A stretch of DNA of 64,000 nucleotides from a virus: IMG/VR virus record IMGVR_UViG_3300032287_004484, positions 1 to 64,000 of that record; one strand, given 5' to 3'. Position 1 is the first letter of the stretch; the number at the start of each line of letters is the position of its first letter. This document shows, one piece after another, positions 22,791 to 30,305 of the stretch. The notes beneath the pieces were generated by a model. The model was not told the origin of the DNA and made no database searches. It saw only the letters and a program-made list of their open reading frames with translations. Both the position numbers and the translations under genes were made by a program.

Positions 22791-23204
22791 TTACTTCTTT
22801 TTCCCTACTACTTGAAGAGCCTTGATAATATCCACACTCTTAGCAATTACGTTATCGATGCCAAGAGGGATTTCTGAATGAAGTGTTTCCATTGCTGCTG
22901 CTATGATTGCTTCTTCTTTTGATGCATACTCTTTATCACCTACTTTGAAAACCTTTGATATAGAAATTGCAACTGGAGCAACTTTTACTGTTGGAGTAAC
23001 TTGTGAAGATGCTTCAACCGTGTATTTCATGGTTTCAACTGGAGGTTCTATAGTTGCTAATGCCATTTCGATAGGGTTAATGGATTCTTCTGCTGTTCCA
23101 AATAATTTGTCTTTGATAGATGTAATTGTCATGTTCTCGTCTCCATGAGAGTTATTTATTTGAAAAGTAGTAAAAGTGTTTTTGAATATTTTTTCTCTTT
23201 TCAT
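22791..23204 (-). CDS. KVGD-domain cassette protein with MKRK leader
   Basis: 137 aa from the leader ATG (MKREKIFKNTF), or 113 aa from the SD-preceded ATG at 23132 (GGAGACGAGAACATG). A unique middle (residues 25-80, Pro/Val-rich) precedes the KVGD domain: SKVFKVGDKEYASKEEAI, GIDNVIAKSVDIIKALQVVG. The KVGD domain is nearly identical to those at 24281 and 27280. Function unknown. Confidence 0.75.
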   Translation of the reverse strand: MKREKIFKNTFTTFQINNSHGDENMTITSIKDKLFGTAEESINPIEMALATIEPPVETMKYTVEASSQVTPTVKVAPVAISISKVFKVGDKEYASKEEAIIAAAMETLHSEIPLGIDNVIAKSVDIIKALQVVGKKK

Positions 23205-23317
23205 ATTAATAGAATACTACTTTTTTACAGAGAATAAAAAACCTAAAAAAATAGTTATAGTAATATATAGAATTTTTGGGTTTTTTTAAAATACTCAAAA
23301 AAGTATATTCTACTATT
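23205..23317. promoter_or_regulatory. Bidirectional cassette promoter
   Basis: AAAAACCTAAAAA (23236-23248, leftward box) and TTTTTGGGTTTTT (23273-23285, rightward box) form an inverted pair. TATATTCTACTATT ends immediately before the rightward ATGAAAAG, so that ATG sits at about the expected +1. Confidence 0.6.
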
Positions 23318-23794
23318 ATGAAAAGAAAAATTCTACTACTAGAAAAAACTTCTACTATATTGAATTTTACTTTTCAAATAAAAAAAGTCATGGAGACTAA
23401 AATGAACATTACAGCAACTAAATCTTACAAAGTAGGGAATCTTGAATTCACCTCTCTCGAAGCAGCAAACGCACACGTGGCTAAAATTGAAGTTGAAGCT
23501 CACTTAAACGAAGGTGTAGATCACATCATCGAAAACAGCGAAGCATTCATAAAAAGCCTCAAAGTACTAGCAGGCATCAAGTACACTAACGTAGGCAAAG
23601 GGAACTTGAAAGACATCAACGAACACCTTGAAAAAAGCGGTTCCTCGGTGGTTAGATCTTCAGTTGATTGGCCAGTCTATACCATCAATACTCCTTCTGA
23701 ATCTTTCGTAATAAGGTTCGTAGGCAAAGTATGGGAACTACACTCCCTGATCGTAGAACAAGGATTGGATTCTCTCAAGCAGTACAAGAAGTAA
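23318..23794 (+). CDS. Two-domain KVGD/WPVY cassette protein
   Basis: 158 aa from the leader MKRKILLLEK, or 130 aa from ATG 23402 (GGAGACTAAAATG). KVGD domain (TKSYKVGNLEFTSLEAANAH ... VDHIIENSEAFIKSLKVLAG), then WPVY domain (GKGNLKDINEHLEKSGSSVV, DWPVYTINTPSESFVIRF, GKVWELHSLI). About 80% identical to the genes at 25800 and 27657. Its GC content is visibly higher than that of its neighbours. Function unknown. Confidence 0.8.
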   Translation: MKRKILLLEKTSTILNFTFQIKKVMETKMNITATKSYKVGNLEFTSLEAANAHVAKIEVEAHLNEGVDHIIENSEAFIKSLKVLAGIKYTNVGKGNLKDINEHLEKSGSSVVRSSVDWPVYTINTPSESFVIRFVGKVWELHSLIVEQGLDSLKQYKK

Positions 23795-23803
23795 ATCACG
23801 AAA

Positions 23804-23834
23804 GAGTGGCTCCGCAAGGAGTCACTTTTTTTTA
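23804..23834 (+). terminator. GCAA-tetraloop terminator
   Basis: GTGGCTCC-GCAA-GGAGTCAC then T8. Same hairpin after the paralogues at 26279 and 28133. Confidence 0.85.
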
Positions 23835-23888
23835 TGTTTTTTTTTATTTTTTAAATGTCAAATCCCAAAAACTAAGCGGACATAAAAA

Positions 23889-23925
23889 AAAAAGAGAGAG
23901 AGATCTTTCGATCCCTCTCTTTGCT
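23889..23925 (-). terminator. Tetraloop terminator
   Basis: AGAGAGAGATCTTTCGATCCCTCTCT hairpin downstream of the leftward gene at 23929, flanked by an A-tract that is read as T on the reverse strand. Confidence 0.75.
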
Positions 23926-23928
23926 GTT

Positions 23929-24186
23929 TTACTTTTTGAGAATTGCTAGTGCTCTTCTCACTTCGTCTGCGTTGTCTAAGAGAGCCTGTACTTCTTGATC
24001 TCTACTTACGTGCTTCTTCAGAATCCCAACCGCAGTTGCTCTGATTGCTTCTTCTTTAGAAGAGAATTCCTTTCCATCCACTGTGTAAACTTTAGTTACT
24101 GATATATTCATTTTGTAGTCTCCATGACTTGTTTTTATTTGAGAAGTAAAGAGAGAGTTTTTTAGTATTCTTTCTTTTCTTTTCAT
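23929..24186 (-). CDS. KVGD-only cassette protein with MKRK leader
   Basis: 85 aa long form (MKRKERILKNSLFTSQIK), 60 aa from ATG 24111 after GGAGAC. Single KVGD-like domain: ISVTKVYTVDGKEFSSKEEA, HVSRDQEVQALLDNADEV. Sister of 26434. Own leftward box at 24218-24232. Function unknown. Confidence 0.75.
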   Translation of the reverse strand: MKRKERILKNSLFTSQIKTSHGDYKMNISVTKVYTVDGKEFSSKEEAIRATAVGILKKHVSRDQEVQALLDNADEVRRALAILKK

Positions 24187-24247
24187 ATTAATAGAATACT
24201 ATTTTTCAATAGAAAAGAAAAAACCCAAAAAATTTTATAGAAATAAA

Positions 24248-24280
24248 AAAAAGGGAGATCTTTCGATCTCCCCTTTTGTC
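24248..24280 (-). terminator. Tetraloop terminator
   Basis: AAGGGAGATCTTTCGATCTCCCCTTTT hairpin after the leftward gene at 24281. Confidence 0.75.
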
Positions 24281-24547
24281 TTACTTCTTCCCTACTACTT
24301 GAAGAGCCTTTATAATCTCTGCACTCTTGGCGATCACATTGTCGATGCCGAGTGGGATTTCTGAGTGAAGAATATCCATTGCTGCTGCTTTGATTGCTTC
24401 TTCTTTAGAAGAATACTCTTTGTCACCGACTTTAAATACTTTAGTTGTTGTTATTTGCATGTTCGTCTCCACGATTTTAGTTTTATTTGAGAAGTAAAGA
24501 ACTTTACTTTGAGAAGTATTCTCTAGTAGTATTCTTTTTCTTTTCAT
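24281..24547 (-). CDS. KVGD-only cassette protein with MKRK leader
   Basis: 88 aa long form (MKRKRILLENTSQSKVLYFS), 59 aa from ATG 24460. KVFKVGDKEYSSKEEAIKAA and GIDNVIAKSAEIIKALQVVG. Nearly identical to 27280 and to the end of 22791. Confidence 0.75.
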   Translation of the reverse strand: MKRKRILLENTSQSKVLYFSNKTKIVETNMQITTTKVFKVGDKEYSSKEEAIKAAAMDILHSEIPLGIDNVIAKSAEIIKALQVVGKK

Positions 24548-24577
24548 ATTAATAGAATACTATTTATTGAAATAAAA

Positions 24578-24668
24578 TAAAAAACCTAAAAAATTCTTAA
24601 ATAAAAAATTAGTACAATTTAGTTTTTGGGTTTTTGCATTAAATTAAAAAAGAAATATTATATTAATA
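24578..24668. promoter_or_regulatory. Bidirectional cassette promoter
   Basis: Leftward AAAAACCTAAAAA (24580-24592) and rightward TTTTTGGGTTTTT (24623-24635) boxes. TATTATATTAATATG follows on the right. Confidence 0.6.
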
Positions 24669-24736
24669 TGAAAATAAAAGATTTTCATATTGAATTTTAT
24701 TTAACACAAAAAGGAGATTTAATCAATGAAAAATAA
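24668..24736 (+). CDS. Leader ORF overlapping the next gene
   Basis: ATG at the leaderless position opens MKIKDFHIEFYLTQKGDLIN, which runs through the SD and ends in TAA just inside the 24726 gene. It parallels the MKRK leaders at 25628 and 31761. May act in translational coupling. Confidence 0.4.
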   Translation: MKIKDFHIEFYLTQKGDLINEK

Positions 24737-25100
24737 AAACATTGCTAGAAGATTAGTAAAATACCTTGAAACAAATGTACTTACTTTTAAGGGTGTTCAA
24801 GAAAAGATGTATACTCTTTCTAGAGGTATCAAAAAGAAAGATTTAAAAAAGGGAGAAGTTTCAAGAGGATATAGTTGTAACTCTATTAATCTTTTAGTGA
24901 ACTCTGGATCTATTAAGTATCACGAAGACTTTGGATATTATTCAACACCTGGAACTTCTGAAAACAAATACCTCTACAATTCACAACACATATCTTGGCA
25001 CCGAACAGTGGAAGATAAGAAACCACTAGATGTTATTCTTCATCCAAAGATTAAGAAGATCGTTGAGACTACTAATAAGGACATGGAGATATACATCTAG
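24726..25100 (+). CDS. Hypothetical protein, 124 aa
   Basis: SD AAGGAG (24711-24716). Lys-rich N-terminus and a fold suggestive of a winged helix (GYSCNSINLLVNSGSIKYHE, FGYYSTPG). No family recognised. Not homologous to the KVGD cassettes but placed in the same kind of unit. Confidence 0.7.
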   Translation: MKNKNIARRLVKYLETNVLTFKGVQEKMYTLSRGIKKKDLKKGEVSRGYSCNSINLLVNSGSIKYHEDFGYYSTPGTSENKYLYNSQHISWHRTVEDKKPLDVILHPKIKKIVETTNKDMEIYI

Positions 25101-25108
25101 TACTAAGG

Positions 25109-25138
25109 AAATGGAGTATTTTTACTCCATTATTTTAT
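25109..25138 (+). terminator. Terminator
   Basis: AATGGAGTA, TTTT, TACTCCATT then ATTTTAT. After the 24726 gene. Confidence 0.7.
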
Positions 25139-25181
25139 GTTCATTAAATGTCAATACCCAAAAATTAATTAAACATAAAAA

Positions 25182-25204
25182 AAAACGGGTTTAAAACCCG
25201 TTCC
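25182..25204 (-). terminator. Terminator overlapping CDS end
   Basis: AACGGGTTTAAAACCCGTT palindrome with an A8 flank (T8 on the reverse strand). The final codons of the leftward gene lie in the stem. Confidence 0.7.
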
Positions 25205-25631
25205 TAAGTCTAGAACCTAGTGGATATTTTGAATTAAGTCCACTCCTTTCTTCTTGCTCTACATGCTTATGTATTGGAGGTGCTTCTTGTGTTTCACGTT
25301 TATTGCTTTCTATCTCTTGTCTCTTTCTGAGGTGTAAAGTATGGAGTTGGTTGAGGTAACAAATAATTCTTTCTTTACCTCTAACATCTTTTTTCTTCCA
25401 ATACTCGATTTGCTTAGGAGTTAAGAATCCAGTCTTCTTATAGAACTTAACCATTCCACTACCGACCTTAGAATCGAAAGATCTGAACCCCATACCATTT
25501 CTATCAATAGTTCTTCCAGAGGCAACTTCCTCTTCTGTTTGACAACCATTTAACGCTACTAATGCTGCTATTAAAGCTTTGTCATCTGTAAGAAGCTTTT
25601 GCTTTAGTTGTTCTTTAGTTAATTCACTCAT
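25191..25631 (-). CDS. Phage-conserved hypothetical protein, 146 aa
   Basis: LLTDDKALIAALVALNGCQT, then SGRTIDRNGMGFRSFDSKVG, then GFLTPKQIEYWKKKDVRG. This series (residue stretch around NGxGF, DxxxGS, LxxKQ...K) is one I have seen in phage proteins acting near recombination or replication genes, but I cannot name the family. The start is at the stop of the leader ORF (ATGA overlap). Confidence 0.7.
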   Translation of the reverse strand: MSELTKEQLKQKLLTDDKALIAALVALNGCQTEEEVASGRTIDRNGMGFRSFDSKVGSGMVKFYKKTGFLTPKQIEYWKKKDVRGKERIICYLNQLHTLHLRKRQEIESNKRETQEAPPIHKHVEQEERSGLNSKYPLGSRLRNGF

Positions 25632-25687
25632 TTTTTATCTCCACGATTTATTTGAAAAGTATTTTTGAGAATATTTTTTCTTTTCAT
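25628..25687 (-). CDS. MKRK leader peptide
   Basis: Reverse strand MKRKNILKNTFQINRGDKK, then TGA that overlaps the ATG of the 25631 gene. It includes the SD GGAG. One of two loci where the leader is a separate overlapping ORF instead of an in-frame extension. Confidence 0.55.
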   Translation of the reverse strand: MKRKNILKNTFQINRGDKK

Positions 25688-25799
25688 AATAGTAATATAT
25701 AATTTTTCAAGAGAAAAGAAAAAACCTAAAAATTCTATACTACTATATACTAAATTTTTAGGTTTTTTAAATAACTTAGAAAAGTAGTATTGTAGTAGT
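25688..25799. promoter_or_regulatory. Bidirectional cassette promoter
   Basis: Boxes AAAAAACCTAAAAA (25720-25733) and TTTTTAGGTTTTTT (25755-25768). GTAGTATTGTAGTAGT precedes the rightward ATGAAAAG. Confidence 0.6.
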
Positions 25800-26279
25800 A
25801 TGAAAAGAAAAAAAGTATTCTTAGAAAATAAAATTTCTGAAAATAATTCTACTACTTTTCAAATAAAAAAAGTCATGGAGACTAAAATGGAAATCAAAGC
25901 AGCTAAATCATACAAAGTAGGGGACAAAGAATTTTCAACCCTAGAAGCAGCAAACTCGTACGTAGCACAATTCGCAGTAGAGGCAATGCTAAAAGAGGGA
26001 GTTGATTATATCGTAGAAAACAGTGCAGAATTCATCAAGCAACTGAAAATCGTATCTAACATCAAGTATACCAATGTAGGCAAAGGGAACTTGAAAGACA
26101 TCAATGATCACCTAGAAAAGCAGGGTTCATCAGTGGTTAGATCAACAGTTGATTGGCCAGTCTACACCATCAACACTCCTTCTGAATCTTTCGCAATCAG
26201 ATTCGTAGGCAAAGTGTGGGAACTCCACGCGATGATCGTGAACCAAGGGATCGATTCCTTGAAACAGTACAAGAAGTAA
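25800..26279 (+). CDS. Two-domain KVGD/WPVY cassette protein
   Basis: 159 aa long form, 130 aa from ATG 25887. KAAKSYKVGDKEFSTLEAAN, GVDYIVENSAEFIKQLKIVS, GKGNLKDINDHLEKQGSSVV, GKVWELHAMI. Paralogue of 23318 and 27657, with the divergence concentrated in the KVGD half. Confidence 0.8.
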   Translation: MKRKKVFLENKISENNSTTFQIKKVMETKMEIKAAKSYKVGDKEFSTLEAANSYVAQFAVEAMLKEGVDYIVENSAEFIKQLKIVSNIKYTNVGKGNLKDINDHLEKQGSSVVRSTVDWPVYTINTPSESFAIRFVGKVWELHAMIVNQGIDSLKQYKK

Positions 26280-26287
26280 ATCCCAAA

Positions 26288-26319
26288 AGAGTGGCTCCGC
26301 AAGGAGTCACTTTTTTTTT
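26288..26319 (+). terminator. GCAA-tetraloop terminator
   Basis: GTGGCTCC-GCAA-GGAGTCAC then T9. Confidence 0.85.
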
Positions 26320-26397
26320 AAACATTTTTTTTAAAATCCCAAAAATTTTTTTTATTTTTTTTAATTGTCAAATCCAAAAAACTAAGCGGACATAAAA

Positions 26398-26428
26398 AAA
26401 GAGAGAGATCTTTCGATCCCTCTCTTTA
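26398..26428 (-). terminator. Tetraloop terminator
   Basis: GAGAGAGATCTTTCGATCCCTCTCTTT after the leftward gene at 26434. Confidence 0.75.
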
Positions 26429-26433
26429 CTTTT

Positions 26434-26691
26434 TTACTTCTTGAGAATTGCTAGTGCTCTTCTCACTTCATCTGCGTTCTCTACGAGAGCCTTTACTTCT
26501 TGCTCACTACTTACGTGCTTTCTGAGAATCTCGATTGCTGTTTCTCTGAATGCTTCTTCTTTTGTAGAAAACTCTTTTCCACCTACTGTATAAACTTTTG
26601 TTATTGAAATTTCCATAGTATCGTCTCCACGATTTAATTTTATTTGAGAAGTAAAGAGAGAGTTTTTTAGTATTCTTTCTTTTCTTTTCAT
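26434..26691 (-). CDS. KVGD-only cassette protein with MKRK leader
   Basis: 85 aa long form (MKRKERILKNSLFTSQIK), 60 aa from ATG 26616. ISITKVYTVGGKEFSTKEEA, HVSSEQEVKALVENADEV. Close sister of 23929; even the leader is nearly identical, so the whole cassette was duplicated. Confidence 0.75.
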   Translation of the reverse strand: MKRKERILKNSLFTSQIKLNRGDDTMEISITKVYTVGGKEFSTKEEAFRETAIEILRKHVSSEQEVKALVENADEVRRALAILKK

Positions 26692-26756
26692 ATTAATAGA
26701 ATACTATTTTTTAATAGAAAAGAAAAAACCTAAAAATTTTATAGAAATAAAAAAAA

Positions 26757-26778
26757 AAGGGTCTTTCGACCCTTTCCT
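26757..26778 (-). terminator. Tetraloop terminator
   Basis: AAAGGGTC-TTTC-GACCCTTT at the end of the leftward 26781 gene. Confidence 0.75.
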
Positions 26779-26780
26779 TA

Positions 26781-27182
26781 TTAAGAAAGATTTATAAAGG
26801 TTAGGTAGTAGTTTTGATAACCTTTTTCAGTTACTGGACAAAAGTAGAATCCGAATGTTTCAGAAACTGTCTTTCTAGTTAAAGATAAAGTGAACTCGTA
26901 CTGTGATTTCTCGTTAAAGTTAAATTCCATATCAGTGGTTAACTTCAATTCTTGAATTAATCCAATCTTAACCTCAAAAGCAACCTCTTTATTGTGTCTT
27001 AGATAAGCATCAGTTATTGTCATTGGACCATACTCTCCACCTTTCATTCCAAGGAACCCTGTTGACTTTACTTTCTTGAACCCAATCTTTCGAAGAGCCC
27101 TTTGTAGGGATGGTTGTAGTGTTTTCATAGTTTCATCTCCATTTTTTGAAAATTCTAATATATTAGAAGTTTTTCTTTTCAT
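26781..27182 (-). CDS. Cassette protein with MKRK leader, unrelated body
   Basis: 133 aa long form, 115 aa from ATG 27128 (GGAGATGAAACTATG). Begins MKTLQPSLQRALRKIGFKKV, then an antiparallel beta-rich body (VAFEVKIGLIQELKLTTDMEF). Not a KVGD protein; it shows that the leader module is shared by unrelated genes. Confidence 0.72.
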   Translation of the reverse strand: MKRKTSNILEFSKNGDETMKTLQPSLQRALRKIGFKKVKSTGFLGMKGGEYGPMTITDAYLRHNKEVAFEVKIGLIQELKLTTDMEFNFNEKSQYEFTLSLTRKTVSETFGFYFCPVTEKGYQNYYLTFINLS

Positions 27183-27242
27183 AATAATAAATATATAATT
27201 TTTTCTAATATATTAAAAAACCTAAAAATAAAACAGATAATA

Positions 27243-27272
27243 AAAAAGAGAGAGATCTTTTGACCTCTCTCT
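27243..27272 (-). terminator. Tetraloop terminator
   Basis: AGAGAGAGATCTTTTGACCTCTCTCTT after the leftward 27280 gene. Confidence 0.7.
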
Positions 27273-27279
27273 TGTTGTT

Positions 27280-27462
27280 TTACTTCTTCTTCCCTACTAC
27301 TTGAAGAGCCTTGATAATATCCCCACTCTTGGCGATCACGTTGTCGATGCCAAGTGGGATTTCTGTATGAAGAATATCCATTGCGGCTGCTGTGATTGCT
27401 TCTTCTCTAGAGGAGTATTCTTTGTCCCCTACTTTAAATATTTTAGTTGCTTTGATTTCCAT
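27280..27462 (-). CDS. KVGD-only cassette protein
   Basis: 60 aa from ATG 27462 (GGAGACGATACTATG). MEIKATKIFKVGDKEYSSRE and GIDNVIAKSGDIIKALQVVG. The upstream leader ATG (27539) is in a different frame, the only such case, because an indel separates it from the otherwise parallel 24281 cassette. Here only the SD start can give the product. Confidence 0.75.
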   Translation of the reverse strand: MEIKATKIFKVGDKEYSSREEAITAAAMDILHTEIPLGIDNVIAKSGDIIKALQVVGKKK

Positions 27463-27539
27463 AGTATCGTCTCCACGATTTTAGTTTTATTTGAGAAGAA
27501 AAGAGAGAATTTTTTTAATATTCTTTTTTTTCTTTTCAT

Positions 27540-27656
27540 ATTAATAGAATACTATTTATTGAAATAAAATAAAAAACCTAAAAACTAAGAAATAAAATTA
27601 AGTATATATAATTTTTAGGTTTTTGAAATAAGTTAGAAAAGTAGTATTGTAGTAGT
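27540..27656. promoter_or_regulatory. Bidirectional cassette promoter
   Basis: Boxes AAAAAACCTAAAAA (27571-27584) and TTTTTAGGTTTTT (27612-27624). GTAGTATTGTAGTAGT before ATGAAAAG as at 25799. Confidence 0.6.
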
Positions 27657-28133
27657 ATGAAAAGAAAAAATTTACTACTAGAAAAAAATTCTACTAAAAT
27701 AAATTTTACTTTTCAAATAAAAAAAGTCATGGAGACTAAAATGAACATTACAGCAACTAAATCTTACAAAGTTGGAGATAAAGAATTCTCCTCAATTGAA
27801 TCAGCTAACGCATATGTAGCACAATTCGCAATAGAGGCAATGTTAAGTGAAGGTGTGGATCACATTATAGAGAACAGTGAGACATTTATCAAGAACCTAA
27901 AAGCACTGGCTGGGATTAAGTACAGCAACACTGGCAAAGGGAACTTAAAAGACATAAATGATCACCTCGAAAAAAGTGGATCATCAGTAGTAAGATCAAC
28001 AGTTGATTGGCCAGTCTACACCATTAACACTCCTTCTGAATCTTTCGTAATAAGATTCACTGGCAAGGTGTGGGAATTACACTCCCTAATAGTAGAACAA
28101 GGGATCGATTCCTTGAAGCAGTACAAGAAGTAA
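27657..28133 (+). CDS. Two-domain KVGD/WPVY cassette protein
   Basis: 158 aa long form, 130 aa from ATG 27741. TATKSYKVGDKEFSSIESAN, GVDHIIENSETFIKNLKALA, GKGNLKDINDHLEKSGSSVV, GKVWELHSLI. Third near-copy of 23318 and 25800. Confidence 0.8.
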   Translation: MKRKNLLLEKNSTKINFTFQIKKVMETKMNITATKSYKVGDKEFSSIESANAYVAQFAIEAMLSEGVDHIIENSETFIKNLKALAGIKYSNTGKGNLKDINDHLEKSGSSVVRSTVDWPVYTINTPSESFVIRFTGKVWELHSLIVEQGIDSLKQYKK

Positions 28134-28143
28134 AACCCAAAAA

Positions 28144-28174
28144 AGTGGCTCCGCAAGGAGCCACTTTTTTTTTA
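28144..28174 (+). terminator. GCAA-tetraloop terminator
   Basis: GTGGCTCC-GCAA-GGAGCCAC then T9; the G-U pair of the two sister hairpins is here a G-C pair, a compensatory change supporting a real structure. Confidence 0.85.
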
Positions 28175-28223
28175 AACATTTTTTTTAAAAAATAAAATCC
28201 CAAAATTTTTAACATAATAAAAA

Positions 28224-28320
28224 AATAGGGATCTTTCGATCCCCGAGAAGTTTTACTTAGAGAGAATAATTACGATAAAAGAATAATTACGATAAAAGAA
28301 GGGGCTTTTCAACCCCTTAG
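28224..28320 (-). terminator. Two hairpins and short direct repeat
   Basis: AGGGATCTTTCGATCCCC (28227-28244), then a tandem GAATAATTACGATAAAA duplicated (28263-28298), then AAGGGGCTTTTCAACCCCTT (28299-28318) just after the leftward 28324 gene. The first hairpin probably belonged to a lost gene. Confidence 0.6.
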
Positions 28321-28323
28321 TTA

Positions 28324-28665
28324 CTATTCGACCTTAGGCCAAATCTGTGGACAAAAAGCTCCTATGTACCATTCACGATCTGTAGGATCTACGTAATCAG
28401 GTATTTCAAATACGAAATCCTCTTGTAATATCTCTGAGTGACAAATGTACTGTCTTTGTACTTTATCTTCATAGATAATTTTTGGATCGTTCACAAACTT
28501 CTTGATGTCCGCTGGATCTATAATAAAAGAGTCTCCACCTTTCATTTTCCAACGAGGTGAACCATCGCCTTCACCTTCCCAATTATAATTCTCTTGGTAC
28601 TGACAAGTAACTGATAATTTTCCACAAGTACCTTTGAGAATAATTATTTCAGATGTATTAACCAT
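28324..28665 (-). CDS. Hypothetical cassette protein, 113 aa
   Basis: GGAGACAAT SD. Contains GGDSFIIDPADIKKFVNDPK and a C-terminal PTDREWYIGAFCPQIWP. The usual leader ATGAAAAG is here ATAGAAAT, so this cassette has lost the MKRK leader and depends on its SD. Function unknown. Confidence 0.7.
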   Translation of the reverse strand: MVNTSEIIILKGTCGKLSVTCQYQENYNWEGEGDGSPRWKMKGGDSFIIDPADIKKFVNDPKIIYEDKVQRQYICHSEILQEDFVFEIPDYVDPTDREWYIGAFCPQIWPKVE

Positions 28666-28747
28666 ATTGTCTCCATTTTTTTTATTTCTATATTAATAGA
28701 ATACTATTTTTTTAATATAAAATAAAAACCTAAAAATTTTTCATATA

Positions 28748-28776
28748 AATAAAAAGAAACCTCTCCTTTCGAAGAG
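28748..28776 (-). terminator. Terminator
   Basis: AAACCTCTCCTTTCGAAGAGGTTT hairpin; the same sequence recurs at 29256-29279. Confidence 0.75.
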
Positions 28777-28788
28777 GTTTAAAAGTCC

Positions 28789-29187
28789 TTACTCCCATTC
28801 GTTGTTGAGCATGTATCCCCAAGAGAGTGCTATGTTATGGAAGATGTCCCAATCATATTCATCTAGATTAGTAACATCTAGATATTTCATGTTCAAGATT
28901 TCTTCACGATCTTCATACTGTTCAGAGATTATTGGATCTAAACCTCTCTCCTGAAGTTCTATGATTACTTCTGCGATTGTGAGATCATCTATGTTTCCCA
29001 TGTCTTCCCAATTTTGTCGGTGATGAGTTGATACAGTTGCTGTTACAGGGTCGACGTTGTGTTTCTCGAGGTCAAAGAAGTAAGTGTTAGTCGAATTAAG
29101 TGTAATCATGGTGTCTCCAAGTAGAATTTTATTTGAAAAGAGAATTTTACTAGAAATTTTATTTAGTAGTAAATTTTTTCTTTTCAT
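28789..29187 (-). CDS. Acidic cassette protein with MKRK leader
   Basis: 133 aa from the leader ATG, 107 aa from ATG 29109 (GGAGACACCATG). TLNSTNTYFFDLEKHNVDPV, LTIAEVIIELQERGLDPIIS, then an acidic Tyr/Trp-rich end. Homologous to 29798. An upstream open frame extends to 29349 but covers the promoter and is not counted. Function unknown. Confidence 0.72.
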   Translation of the reverse strand: MKRKNLLLNKISSKILFSNKILLGDTMITLNSTNTYFFDLEKHNVDPVTATVSTHHRQNWEDMGNIDDLTIAEVIIELQERGLDPIISEQYEDREEILNMKYLDVTNLDEYDWDIFHNIALSWGYMLNNEWE

Positions 29188-29253
29188 AGTAGTAATATAA
29201 AATTTTTGAGAGAAAAATAAAAAACCCAAAAATTTTTTTGAAATTAAAAAAAA

Positions 29254-29282
29254 GAAACCTCTCCTTTCGAAGAGGTTTCTAC
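29254..29282 (-). terminator. Terminator
   Basis: AAACCTCTCCTTTCGAAGAGGTTT, the same hairpin as at 28750, after the 29289 gene. Confidence 0.75.
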
Positions 29283-29288
29283 TCAAGA

Positions 29289-29698
29289 TTAACGATTTTT
29301 GATAATACTCAAGATTTCGTTCATATCTTCTAGATGGATATTTTTCCAAACCCCACCTTCTTCTCTATATTCTTCATCTTCAATTTCTTCATCAAAGATA
29401 AATTGTCCATCTTTTAAAAGTGCAACTTCAAAAGTCATCTTGTCCCAACTTCCACCCGCTGACCAAGACAAGAACTGTATGATTGATCTGCTCCGCTTCT
29501 TTTCGTGATTATCGAAGCACTGTATCCATTTGCGAATTTTATTACAGCCTTGATGCTATCTTCCCAAGCTGGATGATTTTCAAAAACCACATCCTGTCCA
29601 TTTATATTTAAAGAATAATCTTTAACTTCCATAGTTCTATCTCCAATAGAATTTTTTTGAATTGAAAAATTTTGTAATATAGAATTTTTTCTTTTCAT
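29289..29698 (-). pseudogene. Frameshifted paralogue of the 21177 gene, with MKRK leader
   Basis: The first frame (29698 to about 29500) gives the leader and then FANGYSASIITK; a second frame, -1 relative to it, gives MTFEVALLKDGQFIFDEEIE and GGVWKNIHLEDM down to 29289. Together they align with SAYIITKDGKTFEVSMMKDG and GVWKGLSSDDV of the intact gene at 21177. One shift between about 29440 and 29510 explains it: mutation, sequencing error or programmed shift. No classical slippery heptamer was seen. Confidence 0.65.
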
Positions 29699-29760
29699 AG
29701 TAGTAATATATAATTTTTTGAGAGAAAAGAAAAAACCTAAAAATTTTTGAAATATAAAAA

Positions 29761-29790
29761 AAAGAATCCATCCTTACGAATGGATTCTTG
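29761..29790 (-). terminator. Terminator
   Basis: AGAATCCATCCTTACGAATGGATTCT after the leftward 29798 gene. Confidence 0.75.
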
Positions 29791-29797
29791 ATGTTAT

Positions 29798-30193
29798 TTA
29801 ATCTTCATCTTCTCCAATGTTCTCTAGTCTTAGTTCTATATCTTCTCCAGTGTACAAGATTACGTTCTCAAAGATTTCCCATTCTTCAAATCCATCCACA
29901 TTGGATACTAAGTGTTCGAGTGTACAATTAACGTCGATGTTTTGAGTTTCGATAAGTGATGGTTTAAAACCTTTTGCAGTGATTACTTCAATGATTTCTT
30001 GGATTGTAGAATCCATTGTTAATCCGGTGTCTCTCATCCTTCTTAGTGATTGAGAATCACATGCTACATCATCTGCTGTTAAGTCTTCTGTTTCCAGGAA
30101 GTAAAGATTTTCTTTATTGAGCGTTACCATAGAGGTGTCTCCAAGTATTTTATTTGAATTGAAAATTTTAGTAGAATAATTTTTTCTTTTCAT
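29798..30193 (-). CDS. Acidic cassette protein with MKRK leader
   Basis: 131 aa long form, 110 aa from ATG 30130 (GGAGACACCTCTATG). TLNKENLYFLETEDLTADDV, STIQEIIEVITAKGFKPSLI, DGFEEWEIFENVILYTGEDI. Same family as 28789. Highly acidic; DNA mimicry would be a speculation. Confidence 0.72.
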   Translation of the reverse strand: MKRKNYSTKIFNSNKILGDTSMVTLNKENLYFLETEDLTADDVACDSQSLRRMRDTGLTMDSTIQEIIEVITAKGFKPSLIETQNIDVNCTLEHLVSNVDGFEEWEIFENVILYTGEDIELRLENIGEDED

Positions 30194-30305
30194 AATAGTA
30201 ATATATAATTTTTCTAAATAATAAAAAAAACCTAAAAACTAAGAAATAAATATTATAGAATTTTTAGGTTTTTTTAAATAAATAAAAAAAGAATATTATT
30301 CTACT
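30194..30305. promoter_or_regulatory. Bidirectional cassette promoter
   Basis: Boxes AAAAAAAACCTAAAAA (30224-30239) and TTTTTAGGTTTTTT (30260-30273); GAATATTATTCTACT precedes ATGAAAAG. Confidence 0.6.

Noticed and set aside
22903-23148. Rightward open frame opposite the 22791 gene
   Set aside because: Lies wholly opposite the KVGD protein coding region; no promoter, SD or homology.
23731-23949. Rightward frame across the terminator at 23804
   Set aside because: Reads through the 23318 gene's 3' end in another frame and through two terminators.
22791-28133. Insertion sequences behind the duplicated cassettes
   Set aside because: No transposase, no terminal inverted repeats at cassette ends and no target duplications; the repeats are promoters, leaders and terminators.
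28789-29349. 186-residue version of the 28789 gene
   Set aside because: The extra 54 N-terminal residues cover the promoter box and the preceding gene's 3' end; the MKRK or SD start is better supported.
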